Assembly (NCBI RefSeq): GCF_011089895.1
Contig: NZ_JAANAT010000005.1
Location: 124,001-188,000 of the forward strand
Length of the DNA stretch: 64,000 bases
Direction of reading: 5' to 3'
Source of the DNA: Mucilaginibacter inviolabilis
Lineage (GTDB): Bacteria > Bacteroidota > Bacteroidia > Sphingobacteriales > Sphingobacteriaceae
Positions within the stretch are counted from its first letter, which is position 1, and every line of letters begins with the position of its first letter. Both the position numbers and the translations under genes were made by a program. This document shows, piece by piece, positions 25,749-34,456 of the stretch. The notes under the pieces were generated by a model. That model was not told the origin of the DNA. It saw nothing but the letters and a program-made list of their open reading frames with translations, and searched no databases.

Positions 25749-26144
25749 ATGAGCATTTTTTCAAAAATAATAGCGGGCGAAATACCCGCGCACGTAGTAG
25801 CTGAAAGTAATGAGTTTTTAGCTTTTCTGGATATTAGTCCGCTGGCTGAAGGGCATGTGCTGGTAATACCCAAAAAAGAGGTTGATTATATATTTGACCT
25901 GGACGACGAAACTTATACCGGCCTGCACATTTTCGCGAAAATTGTGGCAACAGCGCTCAAAAAGGCTATCCCTTGCAAAAAAGTTGGCGTTGCGGTAATT
26001 GGTTTAGAAGTTCCGCATGCGCACATCCATCTGATTCCCATGAACCGGGTTGATGATATGAACTTTGCCCGCCCCAAACTAAGCTTTACCCCCGAAGAAC
26101 TTAGTGCTACCAAAGAAAAAATCAAGGCTGCTCTGCGGGATTGA
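25749..26144 (+). CDS. HIT family nucleotide hydrolase
   Basis: A 131-residue histidine-triad protein of the HinT type, which hydrolyses phosphoramidate or adenylated nucleotides. The triad VPHAHIHLIP lies near residue 90, with the middle His as nucleophile, and the N-terminal SIFSKIIAGEIPAHVVAE and GHVLVIPKKEVD are typical. Length is normal. It sits downstream of greA on the same strand, a common Bacteroidota arrangement. Confidence 0.94.
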   Translation: MSIFSKIIAGEIPAHVVAESNEFLAFLDISPLAEGHVLVIPKKEVDYIFDLDDETYTGLHIFAKIVATALKKAIPCKKVGVAVIGLEVPHAHIHLIPMNRVDDMNFARPKLSFTPEELSATKEKIKAALRD

Positions 26145-26180
26145 GTGAATTGATGTGCGGATGTGCAAATAAAAAATAAT

Positions 26181-26260
26181 TGTCATTCTGAGCGCAGCGA
26201 AGAATCTGGCATGTAATATGCAAATCGGCGAATAGATACTTCGCTCCGCTCAGGATGACA
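26181..26260. repeat. REP-like repeat (CATTCTGAGCGCAGCGAAG variant)
   Basis: TGTCATTCTGAGCGCAGCGA at the left and TCCGCTCAGGATGACA at the right form an imperfect stem. Same family as 21921-21998. Confidence 0.7.
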
Positions 26261-26323
26261 AACTTTTATAATCAAACTTAATCTTCCCTGTACTAATCTC
26301 TCGAAAACCTGAAATTATCCAGA

Positions 26324-26884
26324 ATGACCCCACTGATTGCAGGCGAATTTCAAATTGACATTTTTTCTGATCCTGATTTTCGGCGCGACTCGACAGCTAA
26401 TGTTCATGATTATAACGCCATTTATGTCAATGAGAATGGTTATCGATCTACATCAGCTTTTGGGATAAAGGTTTATAAGGAGGGCTCACTTTTAAATAGT
26501 GCACTTATTGGGGCATCTGGTGGAGGTACGGCTATTCACGCAACCGGAATGATCATTGAACCTGACAGGTTGGTGATCTGTTGTTCTGATAGTGTATTTT
26601 GCCTTGGCATACCAACTTTGCTGTTACAGTGGAAAACCAAAGCCGATTTTGCCACTTGTTTTGAAATATTCAAATATCAATCAGACTATATTGTTCACGG
26701 TGAAATAGAAATCAGTCGTTTAGGTGCCAATGGTGATTTGATTTGGCAGCAGAGCGGTGCTGATATTTTTGTAACATTGGATAGCAATGAAGAAGAGTTT
26801 GTTATTACCAATGATTATATTCTGGCTACTGACTGGGATAACAGAAAATATAAGTTTGATTTTGACGGAAACGTCATTCTATAA
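26324..26884 (+). CDS. Hypothetical protein, 186 aa
   Basis: A soluble protein without signal peptide that I cannot assign. The sequence is mostly beta-strand (FGIKVYKEGSLL, RLVICCSDSVFCLGIP, YIVHGEIEISRLGANGDLIWQQSG, YKFDFDGNVIL). The NGDLIWQ and DFDGNVIL phrases resemble WD/PQQ-like propeller blades, so a partial propeller is a guess. GC content is lower than its neighbours and the gene is flanked by two REP-like repeats, which may mean it arrived by transfer. Confidence 0.65.
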   Translation: MTPLIAGEFQIDIFSDPDFRRDSTANVHDYNAIYVNENGYRSTSAFGIKVYKEGSLLNSALIGASGGGTAIHATGMIIEPDRLVICCSDSVFCLGIPTLLLQWKTKADFATCFEIFKYQSDYIVHGEIEISRLGANGDLIWQQSGADIFVTLDSNEEEFVITNDYILATDWDNRKYKFDFDGNVIL

Positions 26885-26960
26885 AGTTATCCCTGCCACC
26901 GCGAACTTTCCGTTTAACTTAAACCAAAGACCTAACTATTTTGCTAATAACAACTACAGC

Positions 26961-27106
26961 ATTGGGCTAAAGCCCTGTTGCCCTGGCCAATTATCCGTTG
27001 GCTGAAGCCAACGGCAATGAATTAATTATTTATTATTCTTTTTAATTCATTGCCGTCCCTTTTAAGGGGCGGATAAATAGACCAACAGCTAGTGGCTTTA
27101 GCCTAA
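26961..27106. repeat. Composite palindromic element with GGGCTAAAGCC ends
   Basis: The outer arms ATTGGGCTAAAGCC and GGCTTTAGCC are inverted. Inside lie the palindrome CCGTTGGCTGAAGCCAACGG and a stem GGCAATGAATTAA / TTAATTCATTGCC. This fills most of the 26885-27218 gap, where I see no gene. Confidence 0.65.
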
Positions 27107-27218
27107 CCCCCTACTATGAAGATTTGATTTGCTTACTCCAGACTTCTCCCCTTCCCGAAGAAAGGAGCTATACGTACTCCTGTTTCCTCTTTATAGACTC
27201 AAGATTTCAAACTTTGGA

Positions 27219-27857
27219 CTAAAGACCACCAACAAGGTGCGGCGGCAAAGGCATATGTTCGCTGAATTTATCTGGGAGTGGTGCCATGCGTCCGTTTTGC
27301 AACGGGATCAATCCAGACCAGATAGGCAATGCCTCATCTTCTTCGTCGTCAACCGGCATTCCTGAGCGAATCTTGGCCGATGCCTCCTCAATACTGAAAG
27401 CCAAAGCAGTTGTTTTGCGTACTTCATTTTCTTTAATGGGACGCAAATAGTCCCAACTGCCCGGTACAATTTTATCGGTAAGCCATTTAAAAGCTTCGAT
27501 TTTATCTTCTACGCTCTCTACTTTTTCGGCTTGCGCAAATATCACTACCGAGCGGTAATTCACCGAGTGGTGAAAAGCCGATTTGGCAACCACCAGAGCA
27601 TCCATCAGGGTTACCGTGATACAAACCGGGATGCCTTTTTCCAGCTCGCGGATAAAGTGACTGCCTACCGAGCCATGAATGTAAATTTTATCCCCGTAAC
27701 GCACAAAAGCTGTAGGGATAGAAAAAGGCTTATTTTCAAACGAATAACTGATGGTGCAATAAAGCGCTTCGTCAAGTATGCTATGGATGGTTTCCGGTTC
27801 ATAGTTGGCTCTTTTGGCCGACCGGCTCGGAACGAGATGTGATTTTGGAGCTGCCAT
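27219..27857 (-). CDS. Pyridoxamine 5'-phosphate oxidase-like FMN-binding protein
   Basis: A 212-residue split-barrel flavoprotein of the PNPOx-like superfamily (NimA/YwnB-like group). ILDEALYCTISYSFENKPFSIPTAFV and KIYIHGSVGSHFIRELEKG are the FMN-site strands of this group. It is divergent from a MocR-type regulator, a pairing common for genes of vitamin B6 or small-molecule oxidation controlled by PLP-sensing regulators. The substrate is unknown; true PdxH motifs are not seen. Confidence 0.85.
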   Translation of the reverse strand: MAAPKSHLVPSRSAKRANYEPETIHSILDEALYCTISYSFENKPFSIPTAFVRYGDKIYIHGSVGSHFIRELEKGIPVCITVTLMDALVVAKSAFHHSVNYRSVVIFAQAEKVESVEDKIEAFKWLTDKIVPGSWDYLRPIKENEVRKTTALAFSIEEASAKIRSGMPVDDEEDEALPIWSGLIPLQNGRMAPLPDKFSEHMPLPPHLVGGL

Positions 27858-27887
27858 AATTTTGTTTTTTTATAAAATTATATGTTT

Positions 27888-27911
27888 ATTGGATCGTCAT
27901 AATCATCCAAT
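27888..27911. promoter_or_regulatory. Inverted repeat in the PNPOx/MocR divergent gap
   Basis: ATTGGAT and ATCCAAT are exact complements around a 10-bp spacer. The position, between two divergent start codons only 82 bp apart, suits an operator for the MocR regulator, though binding is not shown. Confidence 0.4.
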
Positions 27912-27939
27912 TATTACAAAACAGGTAGTCCAGTTTATA

Positions 27940-29388
27940 ATGCAGATACTTTCATCACTTTTATATATCGATAAAAACAATACCCTGCCTGTTTATTTGC
28001 AGATCAGCAACCAATTAATGGGACTGATCAAAGCGGGTACTTTATCCGCCGGGTATAGGCTACCGAGCACCCGCCAGCTGGCGCTTTCATTAAGCATCCA
28101 CCGTAAAACAGTAATACGTGCTTACGACGAATTGCTGGCGCAGGGCTGGCTGGAAAGCCAAACGGGCAGCGGCACCTTTGTAGCCGGGCATTTACCCGCG
28201 TTTAAACCACAGGCTATAGTTTCCGGCTTTATTAATACAGCGCAGGTAGCCGGTTTTAATATCGGCTCGGTAACGCACCTTCAGCGCAAAGTAACTCTTT
28301 CCAATACGCCGCTGCACCTTGATGATGGCTTTCCGGATACGCGGCTGGCTCCTGTGCTTGATATGTCGAGAGCCTATCGTACTCAGCTATTAACCGGCAA
28401 TCCTTACACCCGTTTGGGTTATGGCGATACCCGGGGTTCGGCATGGCTGCGCGAGGAACTGGCAGCGTACCTGAACCAAACCCGTGGCCTGCACATCAGC
28501 CCGGCCAATATTATTCTGGTACGCGGAACGGTGATGGGCTTGTATCTGGCCTGTACTGGTTTATTGCAAGCAGGCGACACCGTAGTGACCGGCGAACCAG
28601 GCTGGATGGGCGCGCAGATGAACTTTTTACAGGCGGGCGCCAACCTGGTTAAAATACCCGTAGATGAGTATGGATTGGATATCGATGAGCTTGAACGGCT
28701 TTGCCAAAAACAACCGGTGCGTATGGTTTATGTTACCTCGCACCACCACTACCCTACCACAGTAGCCCTGCGGGCCGACAGACGCGTGCAGTTGCTGGCA
28801 TTAGCTCAAAAACATGGTTTTATCATTTTTGAGGACGATTATGACTACGATTTTCATTACCAGAATAAACCCCTGATGCCGCTTGCCAGCGCCGATGAAG
28901 CGGGTATGGTGTTGTATTGCGGCTCGTTTTCAAAAACCATATCGCCCGCCATCCGGGTGGGGTATCTTATTGGGCCCGAAAATGTGATTGAACATCTGGC
29001 CTGCTTACGTCGTATTATTGACCGCCAGGGCGATACCTTGTTAGAAAACGCGGTGGCCGAGCTCTTGCAAAATGGTATTATTCAGCGCCATTTGCGTAAA
29101 TCATTGCGCGTTTACCGGCAAAGGCGTGATGCTTTTTGCGATCTGATGAACAGCCAATTGTACCATCATGTACAATTTAAGATCCCCGATGGTGGCCTGG
29201 CTGTATGGACGCAGTTTGATAAACATATAGATTTGGTGAAGCTATCCCAAAATGCCTTAAAACAAGGTCTGTATTTGGATGGGGAAAGTGCAATATCCAA
29301 CACTACCAGGCTTGGCTTTGCGTCATCCACCGTTGAAGAACTACAGCTCAGTGTTGAAATATTAGCCAAATTACTCCGTGATATTTAA
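27940..29388 (+). CDS. MocR/PdxR-family transcriptional regulator
   Basis: A 482-residue GntR-HTH plus aminotransferase-like regulator. The start at ATG 27940 (MQILSSLLYIDKNN) suits the family; an upstream frame extension overlaps the divergent gene and is rejected. Residues ~15-80 form the winged helix (LPVYLQISNQLMGLIKAG, RLPSTRQLALSLSIHRKTVIRAYDEL). Residues ~110-480 form a fold-type I aminotransferase domain with the PLP-binding Lys in YCGSFSKTISPAIR near 332. Such proteins sense PLP or amino-compound ligands. The divergent PNPOx-like gene is the likely target. Confidence 0.92.
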   Translation: MQILSSLLYIDKNNTLPVYLQISNQLMGLIKAGTLSAGYRLPSTRQLALSLSIHRKTVIRAYDELLAQGWLESQTGSGTFVAGHLPAFKPQAIVSGFINTAQVAGFNIGSVTHLQRKVTLSNTPLHLDDGFPDTRLAPVLDMSRAYRTQLLTGNPYTRLGYGDTRGSAWLREELAAYLNQTRGLHISPANIILVRGTVMGLYLACTGLLQAGDTVVTGEPGWMGAQMNFLQAGANLVKIPVDEYGLDIDELERLCQKQPVRMVYVTSHHHYPTTVALRADRRVQLLALAQKHGFIIFEDDYDYDFHYQNKPLMPLASADEAGMVLYCGSFSKTISPAIRVGYLIGPENVIEHLACLRRIIDRQGDTLLENAVAELLQNGIIQRHLRKSLRVYRQRRDAFCDLMNSQLYHHVQFKIPDGGLAVWTQFDKHIDLVKLSQNALKQGLYLDGESAISNTTRLGFASSTVEELQLSVEILAKLLRDI

Positions 29389-29592
29389 AATACTTAGTCC
29401 ACTTTTTATTGTAGAGACGCACAATTGCGGCCCCTTGCTAAATAAGGCCAATAGAGCCATAATAAACGCAAATATGCGCCTCCACAGCCGGCCATAGAAC
29501 CGGATATGGCGGGCAATGTTTAAAAGTTTAACATATCAACTAATACGCTTTGCTTATAAAAGCCGTTTATAAACTAATTTATTTTAAAAACA

Positions 29593-29622
29593 GCCGTGTG
29601 CGTAAACCAACACTCACACGGC
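29593..29622 (+). other. Small hairpin in the leader of the beta-barrel gene
   Basis: GCCGTGTG and CACACGGC are complementary around a 14-base loop, 19 bp before the start codon. Its role is unknown. The rest of the 29389-29640 gap holds a decayed GTAGAGACGCACAATTGCG repeat only. Confidence 0.4.
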
Positions 29623-29640
29623 ATCACCAACATCAAGATT

Positions 29641-30213
29641 ATGAAAAAATTATTATTGAGTGCGGCATTACTGATAGCGGTCAGCATCGGAGCCAAAGCA
29701 CAAGTTTCATTAGGTATTAAAGGCGGTGTCAATTTTTCAAAAATCAGCACCGACAATGTAAAAGAATCAACCCTTACCGGTTACCAGGCCGGTTTATTTG
29801 CCCGCATAGGTAACACCTGGTATTTACAGCCCGAGCTTTATTTAAGCGGTACAGGCGGTAAATTTGAATCGAGCGATAACAATACCGCATTTAACGGTAA
29901 AGTGCGGTTTACCAACCTGAACGTGCCTTTGTTAATCGGCAGATCATTTGGGCAAAAAGACCTGAATTTCCGCGTAATGGGCGGCCCTATTTACACTTAT
30001 CAATTAGATAACAGTGTAAGTTTAGGCAGCAATCTGAGCGGAGCTGCTAATAATTTCAACAAAAGCAATATTGGTTATCAGGTGGGTGCGGGCGTTGACA
30101 TAGGCTCTATCACCGCCGATTTGCGTTATGAAGGCGGCTTAACCAAGGTAAGCGACAGCTTTGCCAAGCGTCAAAACCTTTGGGCGCTAAGCGTAGGATT
30201 TAAGATACTTTAA
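29641..30213 (+). CDS. Outer-membrane beta-barrel protein (PorT-like)
   Basis: A 190-residue outer-membrane protein of the OMP_b-brl_2/PorT-like group. The start at ATG 29641 gives a clean signal peptide (MKKLLLSAALLIAVSIGAKAQ). The mature part begins VSLGIKGGVNFS, the usual first strand of this family. The barrel shows alternating strands (TWYLQPELYLSG, VRFTNLNVPLLIG, FRVMGGPIYTYQ) and ends in a hydrophobic strand LWALSVGFKIL. Function is unknown. Confidence 0.85.
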   Translation: MKKLLLSAALLIAVSIGAKAQVSLGIKGGVNFSKISTDNVKESTLTGYQAGLFARIGNTWYLQPELYLSGTGGKFESSDNNTAFNGKVRFTNLNVPLLIGRSFGQKDLNFRVMGGPIYTYQLDNSVSLGSNLSGAANNFNKSNIGYQVGAGVDIGSITADLRYEGGLTKVSDSFAKRQNLWALSVGFKIL

Positions 30214-30238
30214 GGGAGTCTTTTTTACACCATTAATT

Positions 30239-30318
30239 TGTCATGCTGAACGCAGTGAAGTATCTGCTAGCTCGTATGATAGTTCGTTAATAGATCCTTC
30301 GCCCCGCTCAGGATGACA
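30239..30318. repeat. REP-like repeat (TCATGCTGAACGCAGTGAAG variant)
   Basis: TGTCATGCTGAACGCAGTGA at the left and CGCTCAGGATGACA at the right, with AATAGATCCTTCG in the right arm. Same family as 21921-21998. Confidence 0.7.
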
Positions 30319-30327
30319 AAGAATAAA

Positions 30328-30366
30328 AACAAAAGCCCCGGCAGATAACCTGCCAGGGCTTTTGTT
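30328..30366. terminator. Intrinsic terminator between convergent genes
   Basis: AACAAAAGCCCCGGCAG and CTGCCAGGGCTTTTGTT pair (one bulge) around a short loop. Serves the large minus-strand gene and probably the beta-barrel gene. Confidence 0.75.
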
Positions 30367-30391
30367 TTATATCTGCAGGGATAGTCCTGTC

Positions 30392-33300
30392 TTATTTTGC
30401 ATTAAACTGTAAGCCCGTAACCCCGGCTACCAAGGCTACCTGTTTTACAGGTTTGTAAATAAAGTACAGCTTGTGCAGTTTGCCATCCGTTACCGGGTTG
30501 ATGGTTACATGGGTAAGCCCCCCTTTCTGGTCGGCTGTTGGCACAGGCATACTTCCTTTACCTGCCAGCTCACCATCGGGCGCATCTAAGCGCACCTCAA
30601 AATCGAGGGTATTGTTTGGAGGTGCCTGCCAGAAGTTGGTCATATCTACCGAGCGTACACCGGTCAGATCGATACCATCTACTTCAAACCAGCCGCCGTT
30701 TTGCGGCATAATCATCAGGTTAATACCGTTGTATTTAAACGCGGTAAAGCCGTTCACTTTTTCGTTACCGGCAAATAAGTAATTATTGCTCTTTAACGTT
30801 GCCACACCCCTGCCGGTTAAGGCTTTAATGTTTTTACCGCCATTGTCTGTATAAGCTGCCGACAATACCATGGTAGCATTTGGCTGTTTACCCGGTTTTG
30901 GTATGATGCTGCCCTCTGCAGGTAGGGATTTCTTTTTATTGCCCTGATTATTTAATGAAAGAACCCAGGTAATGATCTGCTCCACATCGGCTTTTTTAAT
31001 GCTGGGGTGTGCCGACATCGGTACTTCGCCCCAAACACCGGCGCCACCTTTTATTACCTTTTGGGTCAGTTTAGTCATCGCCTTAGGGTCCTTTTTATAT
31101 TTAGCCGATACTTCGGTAAATGACGGACCTATTGATTTGCCCACTTCTTTATGACAGCTTTTGCAATCCATGCTCAGCATAATAGCTTTGCCGCTGTTTT
31201 CGGGAGTAGTTTGTTCTAACTGCGTTGCCGATACCGGTTTTTTATAATCATCAATGTAGTTAACCTCTACAAAAATGCGACTGCGGTCGACACTGGCAGT
31301 TTTAGTACCATCAGTTACCTTTACCGCGTATTTAACAGGCACACCCGGAAGATAAAAAGATTTGTTGCCACCGGTTAATTTTACCGTTACCTGTGGCTCT
31401 TCATTACCAGCATATACATTTAATGGTGTGCTTTTAGTTTTGGCGCCGTGGATGTCTTTGGCGGTAACCGTAATGTTATAACTGCCTACTTTGGTGTAAG
31501 TATAGTTTAACTCCGGAACTGTTGTTTCTTTAGTAACTCCGTTACCCAGGTTCCATGAGTAAGTGATTTGATCGCCTTCCGGGTCGGTAGCTTTAGCGCT
31601 TAGTTTAACGGCAAACGGTAAATTGCCCGATGTTTTATTGGCTTTTAAGAAAGCTATAGAAGGCGGTCTGTTGCCGCTGATATAATCAATACGGAACAAT
31701 CCGGCATCGGGGTTTTTACTGAACCAGCCGCTGCCATATTCCAAACCATATAACCTGCCATCGGGGCCTACTTCCATATCGATCATGGAATTCGATTTCA
31801 GTTTCGGGAAAAATGGTTCCATTTTATCGAAATCACCCTCTGGGGTCATGCTAACCGCTTTTATCCAGCCGCGCATCCACTCATAAGCAAGAAATTTACC
31901 ATTATAATACTCGGGTAAGCGTGTCGAATCCGGATACATATCAGTATAATAAACCGGACCGGCCATAGCGTTACGGCCGCCTGTACCTACCTGCGGAAAT
32001 TCTGCCGAAGGTCCATAAGGATACCATATGAATGCAGGCTGTGCTGGCGGCAGATCCCTTAAACCCGTGTTATTTCGCGACTCATTAATAGGATGCTGCG
32101 GATCAAATGCTGCGCCGGAAGTACCGGTAGCATAATCATAAACATGATATGGTTTGTTATCGGCCACAAAATAAGGCCAGCCAAAGTTGCCTGCTTTACG
32201 GGCCTGGTTTATCTCATCGTAACCCATTGGGCCGCGGGTATCTAAACTATCATTGTGCGCATCGGGCCCAACTTCGCCCCAATATAAGTTACTATTCTTT
32301 TGATCGACCGAAATACGGTAGGGGTTCCTGTCGCCCATTACATAAATTTCGGGGCGTGTTTTTGGTGTTCCTTTCGGGAAAAGATTTCCTGCGGGGATAT
32401 CATAAGTTCCGTCGTCATTAATCTTAAGACGCATAATTTTACCGCGCAGATCGTTAGTATTACCGGCCGAGCGGCGGGCATCAAACTGGTAATGACCTGG
32501 TCTGTCGTCTAAAGGTGCGTAGCCGCTGCTCACATATTTCTGTCCTTTCTCATCAAAAGGCGTTGAGTTATCACCAGCCGAGAAGAACAATATTTTATCA
32601 GGACCCGGGCCAAAAGCGATGGAGCCGCCAGTATGACAACAAATTTCGCGCTGGGCCTTTACTTCCAATATTACTTTTTCGGTTTTCTTGGTAATGGTAT
32701 CGCCCTCAAAAGTAAATCTCGACAGGCGGTTAACTGAGCTATCGGCAGGGCTGTAATAAATATAGATCCAGTGGTTTTTGGCAAAATCAGGGTCTTTAGC
32801 CAGGCCCAGCATCCCTTCTTCGGCATTTACGCCGGGAGTATGCAGGGTTTTATAATATACATCAAAAGCACCTACCTGCTTTACTTTCCGAGTAGTGTGG
32901 TTGTATAACATAATCTCGCCACGACGCTGCAATACCAGGATATCAAAATTAGGCAGAATGGTCATCTCAGTAGGTTCATAAAACGAACCTGTTACTAACT
33001 GTGTTTTTTTAAACCGATCCTCATCGGGCGGCAATTGTGTTTTAACCTTTGAATAATCAAGGTCCTTGTTTTCGCCAATGGCATATTTTATACCGCCAAG
33101 CAGCATTTTAAGATAGTCGGCATCTTTATAAGTTTCGTCGGTATGGCCCAATTCGGTGTAAAAGGCACGTCCGCCATCAAAATCATGGTACCATACCATA
33201 GGATGATAGCCCATTCTTTTGCCTCCGGTATAGCTGCTTTCGTCAATAGTAACCAATACATGAACATCGGGTGCAGGCGCTTTTTTAAAGCTGTAAAACT

Positions 33301-33820
33301 CATCGGTATGTTTCCATACTTTGGGCAGGTGTTTGGTTGCCGCGTTATTGTTATCCACTACGTTTAAAACACCCGGCTGCACATTAGGGCTTTTATCATG
33401 AATGCCCGGGTGGTCATAAAACCAGGCCCCAGCCAAACGGCCGTACCAGCCCCAATCATACTCGGTATCGGTAGCGGCGTGTACACCCACATAACCACCG
33501 CCGGCTTGTATGTAACGCTCAAAGGCAGCTTCCTGCCGGTAATTGAGTACATCGCCGGTAGTGCTTAAAAAGATAACGGTGGCGTATTTTTTAAGGTTAT
33601 CGTCGGTAAACATGTCGGCATTTTTAGTGGTATCCACATCAAATCCGTTTTCGCTGCCCAGTTTCTGAATGGCTGCGATACCGACATCAATTGAGGCATG
33701 ATGGAAACCCATTGTTTTTGAAAATATAAGCACACGGGGTTTACCGCTCCCAGCCAGTTTAAATGCAAGATAAGTGATGCAGCAACAGGCTGTGAGAAAA
33801 AGGAGTAGGATTTTTTTCAT
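30392..33820 (-). CDS. Secreted ThuA / sugar dehydrogenase / PKD / cytochrome c fusion
   Basis: A 1142-residue multidomain exported protein. Residues 1-~26 are a signal peptide. Residues ~28-245 are a ThuA-like domain (RVLIFSKTMGFHHASID, GYVGVHAATDTEYDW). Residues ~270-715 are a glucose/sorbosone dehydrogenase-type propeller, which in relatives uses PQQ (EGMLGLAKDPDFAKNHW, GGSIAFGPG, YVMGDRNPYR). Residues ~727-812 are a PKD domain. Residues ~870-955 are a c-type cytochrome with CKSCH near 883 and a likely Met ligand in VPMSAHP. The last ~180 form a CBM-like jelly roll. It probably oxidises a sugar and passes electrons to the attached haem. This architecture recurs in Bacteroidota and Planctomycetes. 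Confidence 0.9.
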   Translation of the reverse strand: MKKILLLFLTACCCITYLAFKLAGSGKPRVLIFSKTMGFHHASIDVGIAAIQKLGSENGFDVDTTKNADMFTDDNLKKYATVIFLSTTGDVLNYRQEAAFERYIQAGGGYVGVHAATDTEYDWGWYGRLAGAWFYDHPGIHDKSPNVQPGVLNVVDNNNAATKHLPKVWKHTDEFYSFKKAPAPDVHVLVTIDESSYTGGKRMGYHPMVWYHDFDGGRAFYTELGHTDETYKDADYLKMLLGGIKYAIGENKDLDYSKVKTQLPPDEDRFKKTQLVTGSFYEPTEMTILPNFDILVLQRRGEIMLYNHTTRKVKQVGAFDVYYKTLHTPGVNAEEGMLGLAKDPDFAKNHWIYIYYSPADSSVNRLSRFTFEGDTITKKTEKVILEVKAQREICCHTGGSIAFGPGPDKILFFSAGDNSTPFDEKGQKYVSSGYAPLDDRPGHYQFDARRSAGNTNDLRGKIMRLKINDDGTYDIPAGNLFPKGTPKTRPEIYVMGDRNPYRISVDQKNSNLYWGEVGPDAHNDSLDTRGPMGYDEINQARKAGNFGWPYFVADNKPYHVYDYATGTSGAAFDPQHPINESRNNTGLRDLPPAQPAFIWYPYGPSAEFPQVGTGGRNAMAGPVYYTDMYPDSTRLPEYYNGKFLAYEWMRGWIKAVSMTPEGDFDKMEPFFPKLKSNSMIDMEVGPDGRLYGLEYGSGWFSKNPDAGLFRIDYISGNRPPSIAFLKANKTSGNLPFAVKLSAKATDPEGDQITYSWNLGNGVTKETTVPELNYTYTKVGSYNITVTAKDIHGAKTKSTPLNVYAGNEEPQVTVKLTGGNKSFYLPGVPVKYAVKVTDGTKTASVDRSRIFVEVNYIDDYKKPVSATQLEQTTPENSGKAIMLSMDCKSCHKEVGKSIGPSFTEVSAKYKKDPKAMTKLTQKVIKGGAGVWGEVPMSAHPSIKKADVEQIITWVLSLNNQGNKKKSLPAEGSIIPKPGKQPNATMVLSAAYTDNGGKNIKALTGRGVATLKSNNYLFAGNEKVNGFTAFKYNGINLMIMPQNGGWFEVDGIDLTGVRSVDMTNFWQAPPNNTLDFEVRLDAPDGELAGKGSMPVPTADQKGGLTHVTINPVTDGKLHKLYFIYKPVKQVALVAGVTGLQFNAK

Positions 33821-34089
33821 GGTGTTATTATAATTGGTTTAATTGGGTTTTACGATCAGGAACAAGGGCTTCGCAATCGATTACAATAATAAGTATTCGA
33901 TCAAATTTATCATAAAAATATTAAGATAATAATATCAATGCGTAAAAATGACACAATTGAGAAAAGAATCAAGAAATAAGAGTCAGGAATCAAGAGAGAA
34001 AACAACTTAAACGCAGGAGTAAAGATAAGTAAGGTGTATTTTTTGTCTTAATTCTTGATTCTAATTTCTTGGTTCTATTGCAAAACAGC

Positions 34090-34114
34090 AAAGCCCCTGA
34101 TGGGCAGGGGCCTT
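34090..34114 (-). terminator. Terminator of the tRNA-like transcript
   Basis: AAAGCCCCTG and CAGGGGCCTTT pair around ATGGG, ~36 bp beyond the last tRNA-like gene. On the minus strand the stem is followed by T-rich GCTTTGCTGTTTTGC. Confidence 0.6.
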
Positions 34115-34149
34115 TACTAACCAATTATAAACCTAAATTATGAGAAGAG

Positions 34150-34264
34150 CTGTAGGAGAAGGAGTCGAACCTCCACGGAGTGGTTATTTTTATTGCTAAA
34201 AGTTTCCCAATTTCTCCGCCACCGCGACAAGGAGGTGTGTCTGCCAAAATTTCACCATCCTACA
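34150..34264 (-). tRNA. tRNA-like gene 2, GUC anticodon, giant variable arm
   Basis: Read on the minus strand, this folds as a full cloverleaf. The acceptor is TGTAGGA/TCCTACA (7 bp, perfect) and G73 follows. Positions 8-9 are TG, the D-stem is GTG/CAC, and the D-loop AAATTTTGGCAGA carries GG for the elbow. The anticodon stem is CCTCC/GGTGG with a central T-T mismatch, and the loop TTGTCGC places GTC at 34-36 after T33. The variable region is ~44 nt, closed by CGGAG/CTCCG. The T-arm is GGAGG-TTCGACT-CCTTC. The D-arm is Leu-like, G73 suits Ser or Asp, and GUC would read Asp codons; no normal tRNA combines these. CCA is not encoded. The charged amino acid, if any, is unknown. Confidence 0.7.
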
Positions 34265-34270
34265 GGATAA

Positions 34271-34296
34271 AAGTTCCACGACTTGCTGAGGAACTT
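34271..34296 (-). other. Hairpin spacer between the two tRNA-like genes
   Basis: AAGTTCC and GGAACTT form a 7-bp stem with a 12-base loop in the 34-bp spacer. It could be a processing signal in a joint precursor. Confidence 0.45.
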
Positions 34297-34297
34297 G

Positions 34298-34409
34298 CTG
34301 TTGGGGAAGGATTCGAACCTCCACAGAGTAGTTAGCCCGCTTCGGGTTTTCTATGATCTCCGCCACCGGGACAAGGAGGTGTGTCTGCCAAAAATTTCAC
34401 CACCCAACA
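34298..34409 (-). tRNA. tRNA-like gene 1, GUC anticodon, giant variable arm
   Basis: The first gene of the minus-strand pair. The acceptor is TGTTGGG/CCCAACA (perfect) with G73. The D-arm is GTG-AAATTTTTGGCAGA-CAC. The anticodon arm is CCTCC-TTGTCCC-GGTGG, again with GTC at 34-36 and the same T-T mismatch. The T-arm is GGAGG-TTCGAAT-CCTTC. The ~40-nt variable region has an outer stem CGGAG/CTCTG and an inner hairpin CCCG-AAG-CGGG. Compared with the second gene, the acceptor differs at pairs 4-69 and 7-66 with both partners changed, so pairing is preserved. The D- and anticodon arms are almost identical. Position 37 is C, unusual for a decoding tRNA. CCA is not encoded. Confidence 0.7.
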
Positions 34410-34456
34410 TTGTTTTTTTGATTAAAGAACAGAAAGCAATTGTCATTTGCTTGATA

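Noticed and set aside
34150..34409. Plain tRNA-Asp, tRNA-Leu or tRNA-Ser genes
   Set aside because: The anticodon suggests Asp but Asp tRNAs have short variable arms. The D-arm is Leu-like but Leu needs A73. The Ser D-arm is absent. None fits as a whole.
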